A stretch of 64,000 nucleotides of DNA from Bacteroidales bacterium (GCA_017557535.1 JAFYYM010000007.1:1-64000), one strand, 5' to 3'; positions 33,461 through 43,035 are shown, counted from the stretch's first letter. Notes: a model not told the origin generated them from the sequence alone. Program-made: numbers and translations.

Positions 33461-34465
33461 TCAGGAGACCAACCTCAATAGCCGGACAATAGCGTTCTTT
33501 GACTTTATGGCAAGACGGTAGATTGGATATGGGAGCTTACCGTACAGGGATATTTCCGGGATAATCCCCCACGTTCCGACATGCTCCTTGACAAAAGCTA
33601 TCCAGTCTTCAAGCATCGGTCTTCCCTCCTCTGGCGGAAGCTTATATATAAAATCGCAAAAGATCTTGCACAGACGCCTGACGACCTGGTCTACCAACAC
33701 CTTTCTTGGCCCGGATGCGACAGGGTGCTCCTCCACGAATCTCAGCGCATGTTTTCTCTGCAGAACCTGCATTGCCATATTCTTACGGACCACTGAGCTG
33801 TCCATTGTCTGCCCTGCCCTACCTAATCGGTAGTTATACAGTGTGAAACCCGTATAAATATATGTCGTTCCCCCTATCAGCGGCGCGACAAAAAGCATGA
33901 TATCGTCGTAATACGATTTCTCAACAAAAAGCGGAGTATAAGGTCTCAAGACTTCAGTCTTGTATACACAGGAATGGAAGTGAGCATTGTAGAATCCGTT
34001 TCCACGGCATGGCCATGCCTTCTCGTCTAAAGATAATACTTTGCCCTGGGCAACCCGGAATATTTTGGTTTTCTTTGATTTATTGGTGCCGTCCATGAAC
34101 AAGACCTTGTCAGTCATGACAAGATCAGCGTCGGTGCTGTCGAGAAAACTTAATAGCTTATCAAAATTCACGACATAATCATCACTGTCAAGGAACAGCA
34201 CATATTTCCCGGAGCAGATGGATAATCCCAAGTTCCAGACCGACCCATGGCCGCCGTTCTCCTTGTCAATCACCTTGAAAACGGACGGACACCTGTCCTG
34301 GAATGTCCGGGCTATCTCAGCTGACGCATCAGGCGTACTGTCATTTATCACAAGCACCTCATACAAATGACGGCTCGACTCAGGAACCAACAAAGACTCC
34401 AGACACTCAGAAATATATTTCTCAACTTTATAGACCGGCACTATCACCGAGAGCAGTTTCTCCAT
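33461..34465 (-). CDS. Glycosyltransferase family 2
   Basis: GT2 enzyme of 334 residues. It has LLSVIVPVYKVEKYISECLESLL, VINDSTPDASAEIA, and the DSDDY motif (LFLDSDDYV) near residue 95, followed by MTDKVLFMDG. It has a C-terminal helical extension. The gene starts two bases after the end of the glf gene, so the two are cotranscribed. Predicted to transfer a sugar onto the lipid-linked glycan in the cytoplasm; acceptor unknown. Confidence 0.9.
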   Translation of the reverse strand: MEKLLSVIVPVYKVEKYISECLESLLVPESSRHLYEVLVINDSTPDASAEIARTFQDRCPSVFKVIDKENGGHGSVWNLGLSICSGKYVLFLDSDDYVVNFDKLLSFLDSTDADLVMTDKVLFMDGTNKSKKTKIFRVAQGKVLSLDEKAWPCRGNGFYNAHFHSCVYKTEVLRPYTPLFVEKSYYDDIMLFVAPLIGGTTYIYTGFTLYNYRLGRAGQTMDSSVVRKNMAMQVLQRKHALRFVEEHPVASGPRKVLVDQVVRRLCKIFCDFIYKLPPEEGRPMLEDWIAFVKEHVGTWGIIPEISLYGKLPYPIYRLAIKSKNAIVRLLRLVS

Positions 34466-34467
34466 GT

Positions 34468-35598
34468 TCAGAAAGTGTTAATTTCCAATACTTTCTCGAC
34501 AATAGGAGCCATGTCGAGATACTTGTACTCCGCCAGCCTGCCGCCAAAAATGACTTCCTCCCTGGAATCCGCCAACTCCTTATAACGAGAGTACAAAGAA
34601 GCGTTTCTCGTGTCATTCACAGGATAAAAAGGCTCAACCCCAGGTTTCCATTCCATAGAGAACTCTTTGGAAATCACAGTCCGAGGAGTCATCACGACAG
34701 CGGATTCGCCGACAGCGAAATGTTTATGTTCAACAATCCTGGTAAAGGGAGTTTCGGAATCCGTGTAATTCACAACCGCATTTCCTTGGAAATCCGGAGT
34801 GTCATGGGTCTCTATCTCAAAACGCAAGGATCTGTATTCCAAGTGACCGTAGCAAAAACCGAAATACTCATCCAACGGTCCGGTGAAAACAATCTTGTCA
34901 GCATATGAAGATAACTCGGCTCTGTGCTCCAGAAAATCCACATCCGTCTTTGTCTCTATTCCATCCAAAAGCCCTTCAATCAGTTTATTGTACCCGCCTA
35001 TCGGGACTCCTTGGAAAGTGTCATTGAAATAGTTGTTGTCATATGTGAACCTTATCGGAAGGCGCTTGATGATCGATGCCGGAAGATCGGAGCACTTCCT
35101 TCCCCACTGCTTTTGGGTGTATCCTTTCACCAATTTCTCGAAAATATCCCTTCCCACCAGCGCAAGAGCCTGTTCTTCCAGATTACGCGGTTCAGTAACC
35201 CCATCAGCTTCCATCTTTTTCAAGACTTCCGCTCTTTGAGACTCTATGATAGCCTTCGCCTCATCGGGCTCTTCCACGCCCCACATCTGCCGGAAAGTAT
35301 TCATGTTGAAAGGCAGATTGTATCGCTCACCGTGATAATCAGCTATCGGACAATTGACAAAAGAATTAAAAGGGGTTATCGAGTTGACAAAATCCCAGAC
35401 TCGTCTGTTCGAGGTGTGAAAAATATGAGGACCGTAACTGTGAACATGGATTCCCTCGATTTCCTCGCAATAGAGGTTGCCACCAAGGGAAGGACGCCTG
35501 TCAATGACCAGGCATCGTTTCCCGGAATGATGGGCTCGGTAAGCGAACATCGCTCCGTAAAGCCCGGCTCCCACTATCAGGTAATCATAATTTGCCAT
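34468..35598 (-). CDS. glf: UDP-galactopyranose mutase
   Basis: Flavoenzyme that converts UDP-galactopyranose to UDP-galactofuranose, the donor for galactofuranose residues. The 376-residue protein has the FAD-binding loop YLIVGAGLYGAMFAYRA at the N-terminus, GGNLYCEEIEGIHVHSYGPHIFHTSN with the conserved His and HT pair, and KGYTQKQWG. ATG at 35598 is chosen; an upstream TTG at 35607 adds three residues and is less likely. The start overlaps the upstream gene by 14 bases. Its presence indicates galactofuranose in the product. Confidence 0.95.
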   Translation of the reverse strand: MANYDYLIVGAGLYGAMFAYRAHHSGKRCLVIDRRPSLGGNLYCEEIEGIHVHSYGPHIFHTSNRRVWDFVNSITPFNSFVNCPIADYHGERYNLPFNMNTFRQMWGVEEPDEAKAIIESQRAEVLKKMEADGVTEPRNLEEQALALVGRDIFEKLVKGYTQKQWGRKCSDLPASIIKRLPIRFTYDNNYFNDTFQGVPIGGYNKLIEGLLDGIETKTDVDFLEHRAELSSYADKIVFTGPLDEYFGFCYGHLEYRSLRFEIETHDTPDFQGNAVVNYTDSETPFTRIVEHKHFAVGESAVVMTPRTVISKEFSMEWKPGVEPFYPVNDTRNASLYSRYKELADSREEVIFGGRLAEYKYLDMAPIVEKVLEINTF

Positions 35599-36568
35599 AG
35601 CCGACAAAATGATAATAGACCCTCAATAGAAACTCCAGAATCGACCTTCCGCCACGCTTGTGCATACGGCGGAGATGACGGAACCTCAGTGTCCTGAACA
35701 AACCAATATCCTCTCCGGCGAATAGCTGGGTAAGCGGAGGTATACCAAGGAAGGGGTTATCCGCCAGCGCGGCTATATCATCAGGAATCCGCCCGCTTTC
35801 TTTGATTCCGCGAAGGACGGTCCTGTCATTCATCACGAAATACTCTCTTCCGGGATCAGGATTTCCACACAAGTAATGCACGACCAATGCATCCCTCAGA
35901 AAACGGACTCCATGCTTCAGCTCACAGTTCCAGATATCATCCAGTATCTGGATCTTTCGGTCCATGAGGATATTGGACTTGCAGAAAGAAGGTTGGTCCT
36001 GACTCACACCCTTCTCATATCCATCAAGATACGATGAACTCCACTTCCGGAAAAAATCCCTTGACAATTGGTCATCCCGTGAGTATAATACCCCTGTGTT
36101 GAAAAAACGCTCCTCGCATGAGATGTCAAGACCGATTCTCCGGCACATTTGTATATTAGATTCCCGGTAAGGGTTATCCTTGAACAGGCAATGCGAATCA
36201 AGGCATGCGGCGAGAGAGCAATCAATTGAGTCTATGCCATCAAGAGAGGCGGTGACAACAGTATCGCAATCCAAGAAGAGGAAATCACCCTCAACATACT
36301 CCCTCATACCTGTCTTTAATATCCTGGAGCGCTTCTTATTTGTCAAGGTCGCGTCCATGTCCACCACGGTATAATGACTGGACAACATCTCAAGACTCCG
36401 GGACAACTCTCCACGGACAGGGAGTGTCTCATGGGTCTTTTTATCCATAAGTATCTCGATATGTGCCGTGGGATTGTGGTGGCGGGCTGAATAAACAGAG
36501 ACAAGAAGCTGCTCCATGTAGTAATCCTCAACTCCGCTGACAATGACATATAGGATTTTCGTTCTCAT
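35585..36568 (-). CDS. GT8-like glycosyltransferase
   Basis: Predicted glycosyltransferase of 327 residues with the fold of nucleotide-sugar transferases. The DxD motif is in FLFLDCDTVVTASLDG (about residue 100), with downstream RFFNTGVLYSRDDQLS and GVSQDQPSFCKSN, the NxGV and DQ segments of GT8-type enzymes. The first residues MRTKILYVIVSGVEDYY form the first strand of the fold. It overlaps glf by 14 bases at its end and the ATP-grasp gene (ATGA) at its start, so it is tightly packed in the operon. Confidence 0.78.
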   Translation of the reverse strand: MRTKILYVIVSGVEDYYMEQLLVSVYSARHHNPTAHIEILMDKKTHETLPVRGELSRSLEMLSSHYTVVDMDATLTNKKRSRILKTGMREYVEGDFLFLDCDTVVTASLDGIDSIDCSLAACLDSHCLFKDNPYRESNIQMCRRIGLDISCEERFFNTGVLYSRDDQLSRDFFRKWSSSYLDGYEKGVSQDQPSFCKSNILMDRKIQILDDIWNCELKHGVRFLRDALVVHYLCGNPDPGREYFVMNDRTVLRGIKESGRIPDDIAALADNPFLGIPPLTQLFAGEDIGLFRTLRFRHLRRMHKRGGRSILEFLLRVYYHFVGYGKL

Positions 36569-37458
36569 GGCTCGTCTTTTTCAATTGGGAGGACACACTT
36601 CCGGCCAAGCTCAACCAGATAATCATCCGTGAAATATGACATCCTGCCGCCGCTTGAGAAAGTAAGCTCCCCGAAATAGATTCTGTCTCCTACCACATAC
36701 AAGTCCACCCTCACCTGCGGGAAGCCCTCGGACAGGATTGACGCCAACTCCAACATGCGATCAAGGCAGTCCGGTTTAGGTACCATCCCTATCCCATCAA
36801 GGGTAGTGTCGGAAAAAACCAACGACTCTGGATGGGCGTTCCAATCCAAATCATAAAGCCCGAGACGGATGGTGTCACCTGTCCTCTCGGAACAGGTTGT
36901 GATCGAGAAAGGTTTCCCGTCAAAGCATCTGATCTTGTAGTCTATCAAACCATGAGAGTCCTCCCCAAGGAACGGTTCCGCCAAAACCTTAGGCTTGATC
37001 TTGTTATAGTAGAGCTCGCCGTTGATATATCCGATCTTCCTGCCAAGACGCCTCGAGAAATGATCCCTGATGGCTACCGGATCAAATCCACGGGTCTTGT
37101 CAACTATTCTGAAGGATCCGCTGTCATGGTTGCACTTTAAGACGAATTTATCAGGAAGAGAATCGAAATCAATGTCTTCCGCGCTATCCCACACTCCTAG
37201 CAACGGAATCAACAGGTCTCCAAGTCCTTTTGATGAGACAAATTCACGGACGAGGACCTTGTCAGCGCAATAAGACCACATGGAAGTGTCTGTACGTGAC
37301 ATGAGCCAGTATATCTTCTCATTGATGTCCCTTGGATTATCCCAGTCAATCTTGCGTCCCTTCCTCCTCTCAAATTCACGTCCAATCATCGTCTCGTAGA
37401 AATGATCAAGCATGAAACGCAAGTAGACGCCATAATACAGCTTGCTTCGCAGACTCAT
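36565..37458 (-). CDS. TupA-like ATP-grasp amidoligase family protein
   Basis: Intact 297-residue ATP-grasp protein, the undamaged paralogue of the frameshifted gene at 26884-27784. Family members form amide bonds with ATP, as in teichuronopeptide synthesis by TupA. The N-terminal substrate region (MSLRSKLYYGVYLRFML to INEKIYWLMSRTD) is followed by the ATP-binding strand and Gly-rich loop KFVLKCNHDSGSFRIVDK near residue 112, the ILAEPFL-type strand PKVLAEPFL, and RVDLYVVGDRIYFGELTFSSGG with the metal-binding Glu near residue 270. Start overlaps the next gene upstream only by a 15-base gap; its stop overlaps the GT8-like start. Confidence 0.85.
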   Translation of the reverse strand: MSLRSKLYYGVYLRFMLDHFYETMIGREFERRKGRKIDWDNPRDINEKIYWLMSRTDTSMWSYCADKVLVREFVSSKGLGDLLIPLLGVWDSAEDIDFDSLPDKFVLKCNHDSGSFRIVDKTRGFDPVAIRDHFSRRLGRKIGYINGELYYNKIKPKVLAEPFLGEDSHGLIDYKIRCFDGKPFSITTCSERTGDTIRLGLYDLDWNAHPESLVFSDTTLDGIGMVPKPDCLDRMLELASILSEGFPQVRVDLYVVGDRIYFGELTFSSGGRMSYFTDDYLVELGRKCVLPIEKDEP

Positions 37459-37473
37459 AGGAACATCCTCCGG

Positions 37474-38337
37474 TTAAAACTGAATATCAAGCAGTTCCCC
37501 CAAGGCGACATCCTGGTCATAGGAAGACAAGTACATCACTCCCCCGCTAGGATAAAGGGTCAGTTCAGCAAAAAGCACCTGCTCCCCGACCTGGTAAAGG
37601 TCCACCCTGACGAATTTCAGTCCCTTGGACAGGATCCTGGCCACCCGCAGCATATCCTCGTAACGGGACGGTTTTTCAGGCAAGGTCTCCTGAGGCGGGA
37701 AGTCATCACGGGAGAAAGGCAGGAACTCCCAGTCCAAGGATAAGAAGTTGATATGTCCCGCTGTAGAGACATAGACAAACTTTGGTTCGCCGTCGCAACA
37801 GAAGAATCTGTAATCGTCCAGATGAGACCCGTCCGGATTAAGGAGCGGCTCAGCCAATATCTTTCTTGGAACGTCTTTATAAGCCCATTCCCTGTTGGAC
37901 GCATAATCAGTTGCCAAAGATCCTGCGAGACTACGCCGAGCCTCCTCGCAATCAAAGCTGGATTTGTCCATGCAAATGACCGCGCTGCCACTATCGTGGT
38001 TGCACTTCAAGATGAATTGCTCAGGCAACGAATTGAAATCAATCTCGTCAGCAGAGTCCCAAAGACCTATGGTAGGCACAACGTATTCCTCACCAATGCG
38101 GTCAGCCACATACTTCTTGACCCGGTACTTGTCCACAAGAACACTCAAGATAGGATCCCGTTCGGTGAGGATCAGCTTCATGATCTTCTCATTGAATGTG
38201 CGGGGATGCCGCAAATGGGCCGCCTTTCCCATGGCGACGCGATATTGCATATGGAAAAAAAGCCGGGGAGGAAGATAGCGGGACGTCTTTTTGAACACGA
38301 AACTCACCGCGCGATTATATACCGACGATAATGACAT
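37474..38337 (-). CDS. TupA-like ATP-grasp amidoligase family protein, divergent paralogue
   Basis: Third ATP-grasp amidoligase gene, 287 residues, more diverged than the other two. Visible features are LRHPRTFNEKIMKLIL, the Gly-rich ATP loop QFILKCNHDSGSAVICMD, RKILAEPLLNPDGSHLDDYRFF, and VRVDLYQVGEQVLFAELTLYPSGG with the metal-binding Glu. A longer frame starts at 38379 but overlaps the upstream GT2 gene by 41 bases, so ATG 38337 is preferred; it lies just inside the GT2 stop codon region (38339). The paired copies suggest that two different amino-group donors or acceptors may be handled. Confidence 0.83.
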   Translation of the reverse strand: MSLSSVYNRAVSFVFKKTSRYLPPRLFFHMQYRVAMGKAAHLRHPRTFNEKIMKLILTERDPILSVLVDKYRVKKYVADRIGEEYVVPTIGLWDSADEIDFNSLPEQFILKCNHDSGSAVICMDKSSFDCEEARRSLAGSLATDYASNREWAYKDVPRKILAEPLLNPDGSHLDDYRFFCCDGEPKFVYVSTAGHINFLSLDWEFLPFSRDDFPPQETLPEKPSRYEDMLRVARILSKGLKFVRVDLYQVGEQVLFAELTLYPSGGVMYLSSYDQDVALGELLDIQF

Positions 38338-38338
38338 A

Positions 38339-39295
38339 TCAATTACTTTTATGTGAATACACCACTGAAGCGACACCATCCACGTGGGTCACGAGCCAAT
38401 AGGTGATGGCCTTTCGAGGGCCGATATTCCTGATGAGACTCTTGGGCGAGACAAACCTCCAGAGATTATTCTTTTTAGCTAAATCCCGAACAACCTTACG
38501 ATCGTAACCATTCTTGACCATGTTGAAAAGCACATGGGCGCAAAAACCTTCCGCCTCACTGCGAAGATCATCATATTCCCGAACAGACTCAAGCCTGAAA
38601 GTATTGGTCCACATTATGTTCTCCAATGCCTTGACACTCATGCGCTTGTTGGTGGCTGAGCCCGAAACCTGATAGTAAATGTAAAATGGTGAATCGACCA
38701 TACAGGCTTTTTTGACATGAGGAGATATGATGCACATGGCCGCCGCATCCTGGGAACGGATGTATCCCGCAATGTGGAGATGGTTATATGACTCCACAAG
38801 ATCCCGCCTGAAGAGCTTAGCCGAGAGGGAGCACTGCGAATCGCCGCTAAGCAAGGCCTTTATGACATCATGAGCCGTGGATCCGTAAGGCAGCCGCTGG
38901 TAAGACACCTCGGAAGATCCGTCAAGCAGGACATGTTCGTAACCGAAGACCACCAGGTCAGCGTCTTCCTTAACCGCTTTCTCAAGCGAGATGGAACATG
39001 TCTCCGGCCTGATGGCGTCATCTGGATCGACAAAGAGGAAATAATCCCCAGTAGCCGACTCAATTCCTGACTCCCTTGCCCACATGGTGCCCCGGTTCAC
39101 AGGATGCTCGACCACCTTGACCCTTGGGTCGGCGGCTTGATATGATTCCAGGACTCCAACGGAGCCATCAGTCGAGCAATCGTCGACCGCGACAATCTCA
39201 ACATCCCGAAAAGACTGGCCCAGGATAGAATCCAGGCATCTCGGGAGGAAAGCTTCCATGTTGAAGACAGGGATGATAATTGAGACCTTGGGCAC
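38339..39295 (-). CDS. Glycosyltransferase family 2 (GTG start)
   Basis: GT2 enzyme of 318 residues. MPKVSIIIPVFNMEAFLPRCLDSIL, VAVDDCSTDGS and DYFLFVDPDDAIRP (DPDD metal motif) are typical. The initiation codon is GTG at 39295; no ATG is available before residue 11, and the sister gene at 42070-43026 starts with the same MPK residues at an ATG, which supports the choice. It heads the minus-strand group 39295 to 32545 and has a -7 element (TAACTTTG on the minus strand, 39317-39324). Confidence 0.88.
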   Translation of the reverse strand: MPKVSIIIPVFNMEAFLPRCLDSILGQSFRDVEIVAVDDCSTDGSVGVLESYQAADPRVKVVEHPVNRGTMWARESGIESATGDYFLFVDPDDAIRPETCSISLEKAVKEDADLVVFGYEHVLLDGSSEVSYQRLPYGSTAHDVIKALLSGDSQCSLSAKLFRRDLVESYNHLHIAGYIRSQDAAAMCIISPHVKKACMVDSPFYIYYQVSGSATNKRMSVKALENIMWTNTFRLESVREYDDLRSEAEGFCAHVLFNMVKNGYDRKVVRDLAKKNNLWRFVSPKSLIRNIGPRKAITYWLVTHVDGVASVVYSHKSN

Positions 39296-39316
39296 GCTGT
39301 TATCAATTTATCTTTA

Positions 39317-39343
39317 CAAAGTTATAAAATAATCTTAAATTTG
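39317..39343. promoter_or_regulatory. Divergent promoters at the centre of the polysaccharide locus
   Basis: TAACTTTG on the minus strand (39317-39324) serves the GT2 gene and the downstream minus-strand run; TAAATTTG on the plus strand (39336-39343) serves the flippase. Both match TAnnTTTG fully; the plus-strand one has TTTA near the -33 position (39313-39316). Confidence 0.6.
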
Positions 39344-39362
39344 CGGGGGTATAATGTGAATA

Positions 39363-40916
39363 ATGAGCCAGAAGAACGCCAGGGCTAAAAAGAGCATCAA
39401 GAATGCGGTGGTATCCACCTCATATCACCTTGTGCTTCTCGGTCTTGGTTTTTTCTCAAGAAAGGTCTTTTTCGATTATCTCGGGAGTGAGGTTCTGGGA
39501 TTGAACACAATGGCGAAGGATATCCTATCCTTCCTTAACCTCACGGAACTCGGCATCGGAAGCGCCATCGCTTTCCTCCTCTATAAGCCCCTGCACGAGA
39601 AAGACCAGAACAAAATCAAGGAGATCGTCACCGTCCAGGGCTGGTTGTACAGGATCATAGCCTATATAATCATCGCCTCATCGTGCGTGATCATGTGTTT
39701 CTTCCCGATTATTTTCGCGAAGTCACCCCTTCCTCTCGGCTATGCTTATCTAACCTTCGGGGCACTCCTGTTGGGGAGCATGCTTGGGTATTTTTACAAC
39801 TATCGACTGATCGTCCTGTCTGCCCACCAAAAACAGTACAAGGTTGTGAGGGTGAGCAGAACTGTGGAGATCTTGAAGATCATAGTCCAGATGATCGCCG
39901 TGTCCACTTTGAGGAATCCTTTCTTCTGGTGGCTCGGCCTTGAGTTCTCGTCGAGGTTGATCACCACTTATTTCCTTGACAAGGTCATCAAGAGGGAGTA
40001 TCCATGGCTTGAGATAAACCTGAAAAACGGGCGGTCTTACCTGAAGACCAACAAGGAGATAATCAAAAAGACCAAGCAGGTATTTTTCCACAAGTTGGGA
40101 GGTGTAGTCCTTACCAACTCAAGCGCACCCATCCTTTACGCCTTCACCTCATTGACAACTGTGGCTTTCTACGGTAATTACAAGATCATCCTTGGGAATA
40201 TCTCCAGATTGATGGGCAACCTGTTCAGCAGCACATCGGCCGGAGTGGGAGACCTGGTCGCGGAAGGCAACAAGAACAGCATCAGGCGTGTCTTCTGGGA
40301 ACTGTTCGACTCCAGGTTGCTGATAGCCTCGATAGTGATCATATGCTGCTACCTCCTGACAGAGCCTTTTATCTCGGTGTGGCTCTCTCCTGAATATACC
40401 CTGGGTAAGAAATTCCTGCTGATCTTTCTTGTCATGCAAGGGATCATGATGACACGAGAGACTGTAGAATCATTCATCAGCGCGCATGGCATGTTCCAAG
40501 ACATCTGGTCTCCAATTGCCGAGGCTGCCATCAACATAGGGCTCTCTATCCTTTTCGGGTATTTCTGGGGAATTGAAGGTATTATGCTCGGTGTGACAAC
40601 CAGTCTTGTGCTGCTCGTGGAAATCTGGAAGCCCTACTTTCTGTTCAAGGTAGGTTTCAAGGAGAATCCCTTGCATTATTTCTCGAAGCTGGCTGGCAGG
40701 TTGGCTCTCATACTCGGGGTGGCTTTCATATCAACCAAAATATGCCCGCTGCTGCCCAAATGGGACGTTGCCGGCACCTCATTCTCCAATTGGATCATCT
40801 ATGCCACTGAGACAGCGTTAGTCGTGTCCGCGATGCTGATCGCGGTTTTCATGGCTTTCAGCCAGGGTATGCGTAATTTCGCGAAAAGGATGATATCCCT
40901 CATCCAGACGAGATAA
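39363..40916 (+). CDS. Polysaccharide flippase (MOP/Wzx family)
   Basis: Inner-membrane transporter of 517 residues predicted to flip the lipid-linked repeat unit. About 12-14 hydrophobic segments are visible, beginning SYHLVLLGLGFFSRKVFF and continuing to LVVSAMLIAVFMAF. Basic cytosolic loops such as QNKIKEIVTVQG and KKTKQVFFHKLGG match the Wzx pattern. It is the only plus-strand gene in this part of the locus and converges with the GT4 gene, with no gap. No polymerase gene adjoins it. Confidence 0.88.
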   Translation: MSQKNARAKKSIKNAVVSTSYHLVLLGLGFFSRKVFFDYLGSEVLGLNTMAKDILSFLNLTELGIGSAIAFLLYKPLHEKDQNKIKEIVTVQGWLYRIIAYIIIASSCVIMCFFPIIFAKSPLPLGYAYLTFGALLLGSMLGYFYNYRLIVLSAHQKQYKVVRVSRTVEILKIIVQMIAVSTLRNPFFWWLGLEFSSRLITTYFLDKVIKREYPWLEINLKNGRSYLKTNKEIIKKTKQVFFHKLGGVVLTNSSAPILYAFTSLTTVAFYGNYKIILGNISRLMGNLFSSTSAGVGDLVAEGNKNSIRRVFWELFDSRLLIASIVIICCYLLTEPFISVWLSPEYTLGKKFLLIFLVMQGIMMTRETVESFISAHGMFQDIWSPIAEAAINIGLSILFGYFWGIEGIMLGVTTSLVLLVEIWKPYFLFKVGFKENPLHYFSKLAGRLALILGVAFISTKICPLLPKWDVAGTSFSNWIIYATETALVVSAMLIAVFMAFSQGMRNFAKRMISLIQTR

Positions 40917-42068
40917 TCACCTGCTTGTCAATCTATTGATAACTTCAGACATCCTGGCTGCCCATGCGTCCCAGGTAAGGCGTTCCTTGGCCACCCTGAC
41001 GGCTCCCGTGGACAATCTCTCCATTTCATTGTTATCCAGGCACTCCTTTATCTTCTTGCCAAAATCTTCACCCGAGGAACCAAGTGGCAGGAGATAACCG
41101 TTCTCGCCATCCAACACATAGTCACTGACTCCGCCGGTGTCATGGGTGAAGCACGGGACGCCATAGGCATTAGCCTCGCAGAACACTATACCCGCGCACT
41201 CAGCCAACGTCGGGAGAAGGAAGCAATCCGCCTGATCGTAAAGCGTCTTAAGCTTGGAATAATCCTCGGGATTGTTCTTATTGAGGAAACCATGATTCTC
41301 GACGAAAGGCAAAGCGGCTATCCGGGGATCCAGGGACTTGATTCCGACCACATGGAGTGTTGAGTCTATCCCATTATCATTAAGCCACTTGCAGGCTTCT
41401 ACCGCGATCGATCCACCCTTCCGTTTCCAATCCACTCCCACGAACAGAAGATCAAGATGACCATCAAATGTGAATTTGTGCGGGATTATCTTATCAACAT
41501 CCAAATTGGGGCCGAAATACGCGAGAGTGATTTTATCTCTGGGCTGGCCATAATCCGCGACTGCGCTGTCGGCTGCCCAATGGCTAGGATAGACAAGTGC
41601 CGTGGCATTATCCATCGCCTTTTGCTCTATCAATTCCCCCTCACGGAGATCACGTTCTGAAAGATCAAACCAATAGTAATCGACCATCAGGTGGAAAGTG
41701 CCGTCAGCTAAATAGATGGCAGGGACTTTTGTATCAAGGGAAACAAGCACTCCGGATTTCATAGGTGCGAACAGCACATCGCATGAGTTCACGAGATCCA
41801 TGTCCAATCGCCTGGTGGCAATACGACTGCTCCAGAGCATCCGTTTAGACAGCTTGGACTTTAAAGGCGGGAAAAACCGGGTGATCTCCTTGATTAATTT
41901 GCGATATAGTTTATAACACAATGACTGTTTTCGCACGGGAATCCACAACACATCATATCCCGCCGACTTCAGGATCCTCGCCATAGTGTATATTGTCCCG
42001 CTCAGGAAACTCTTGTTACTCAAACTGTTATCGGAGAAAAAACCGATTCTTACACCATTTGTGCCCAT
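40917..42068 (-). CDS. Glycosyltransferase family 4
   Basis: GT-B fold retaining glycosyltransferase of 383 residues. The C-terminal domain has DLLFVGVDWKRKGGSIAVEAC (with the Lys of the donor site), FLLPTLAECAGIVFCEANAYGVPCFTHDTGG, where E-x7-E is the catalytic pair that binds the nucleotide sugar. The N-terminal half has IGFFSDNSLSNKSFLSGTIYTMARIL. It precedes nothing on its strand and starts one base before the end of the GT2 gene. Confidence 0.9.
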   Translation of the reverse strand: MGTNGVRIGFFSDNSLSNKSFLSGTIYTMARILKSAGYDVLWIPVRKQSLCYKLYRKLIKEITRFFPPLKSKLSKRMLWSSRIATRRLDMDLVNSCDVLFAPMKSGVLVSLDTKVPAIYLADGTFHLMVDYYWFDLSERDLREGELIEQKAMDNATALVYPSHWAADSAVADYGQPRDKITLAYFGPNLDVDKIIPHKFTFDGHLDLLFVGVDWKRKGGSIAVEACKWLNDNGIDSTLHVVGIKSLDPRIAALPFVENHGFLNKNNPEDYSKLKTLYDQADCFLLPTLAECAGIVFCEANAYGVPCFTHDTGGVSDYVLDGENGYLLPLGSSGEDFGKKIKECLDNNEMERLSTGAVRVAKERLTWDAWAARMSEVINRLTSR

Positions 42069-42069
42069 T

Positions 42070-43026
42070 TCATGAATTCGTTTCTACCAACTTGGACGCT
42101 ATATCTGAATGGAAAACGAGATAATATGCCATTCCTTTCCGGAAGCCAAGAAGACTTGTCAACGACTTGAAAGAAACCAGTGACAAGGCATCTAACTCTT
42201 TCAAGGTATTAACAACGAAATGCCTGTTTTTCACTTTTCTTTTTTTTATGAGCGCATGGAATCTCTTGACGGCCCTCACTTCCGACAATTCCCTGAGGTC
42301 CCCGCTAATTGCCGAAGTCAAGTCGATCGTCTTTAACAAAACGACGATATTATCCCTTGCATGTTTCTCTGAATAAACACGAGACAGTGACGTATAGTTC
42401 TCATAATATTCATATACCACGTCAGGGATACAAATGGCTTTACCGACAATACGCGCGACTGTGAAAGAGATAATCAGGTCTTCTCCCAAGTTCAGGCCTT
42501 TCTGGTATTCAACATGGCTCTCGACAAGCAAACGCCGCTGGTACAGTTTCCCCCAAACATACTTTAAAGACTCATTCTTAAGCATCGCCTTGGCAACCCC
42601 GAAGCCGTCACTGCCATAGTTAAGAGTTGACCTCTTCGGAACCCTCATGCCATCACTGTAACAAAACTCCGCCCCGGCTATCACCAAGTCGGCATCATTG
42701 GCGACGGCTTGTGAGTAGAGCTTCTCGCATGCGTCAAGTTTCAAGGCATCGTCACTATCGACGAACATCAGGTAATCCCCTGAAGAAGCCTCAACGCAGG
42801 ACTTCCTGACCCACATCAAGCCGCAATTCTCGGGATGGTTGATAATCTTTATCCTTGAGTCACGTGTGGCGTATTCATCAATGATCGCGGCGGTTCCGTC
42901 GGTGCTTCCGTCGTTCACTATGATGATCTCGATGTCACTGAAAGACTGAGCGATAACGGAATCAAGACACCTCGCGATATACTTTTCCACATTATATGCT
43001 GGGATCAATACGGAGATCTTGGGCAT
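42070..43026 (-). CDS. Glycosyltransferase family 2
   Basis: GT2 enzyme of 318 residues, closely similar in plan to the GT2 at 38339-39295. It shows MPKISVLIPAYNVEKYIARCLDSVI, IIVNDGSTDGTAAII, YLMFVDSDDALKL with the DSDD motif, and a lysine-rich C-terminal part (IKKRKVKNRHFVVN). I start it at ATG 43026; the longer frame would need a GTG at 43032. It lies two bases upstream of the GT4 gene and three after the epimerase gene. Confidence 0.9.
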   Translation of the reverse strand: MPKISVLIPAYNVEKYIARCLDSVIAQSFSDIEIIIVNDGSTDGTAAIIDEYATRDSRIKIINHPENCGLMWVRKSCVEASSGDYLMFVDSDDALKLDACEKLYSQAVANDADLVIAGAEFCYSDGMRVPKRSTLNYGSDGFGVAKAMLKNESLKYVWGKLYQRRLLVESHVEYQKGLNLGEDLIISFTVARIVGKAICIPDVVYEYYENYTSLSRVYSEKHARDNIVVLLKTIDLTSAISGDLRELSEVRAVKRFHALIKKRKVKNRHFVVNTLKELDALSLVSFKSLTSLLGFRKGMAYYLVFHSDIASKLVETNS

Positions 43027-43035
43027 AGGCACTGA

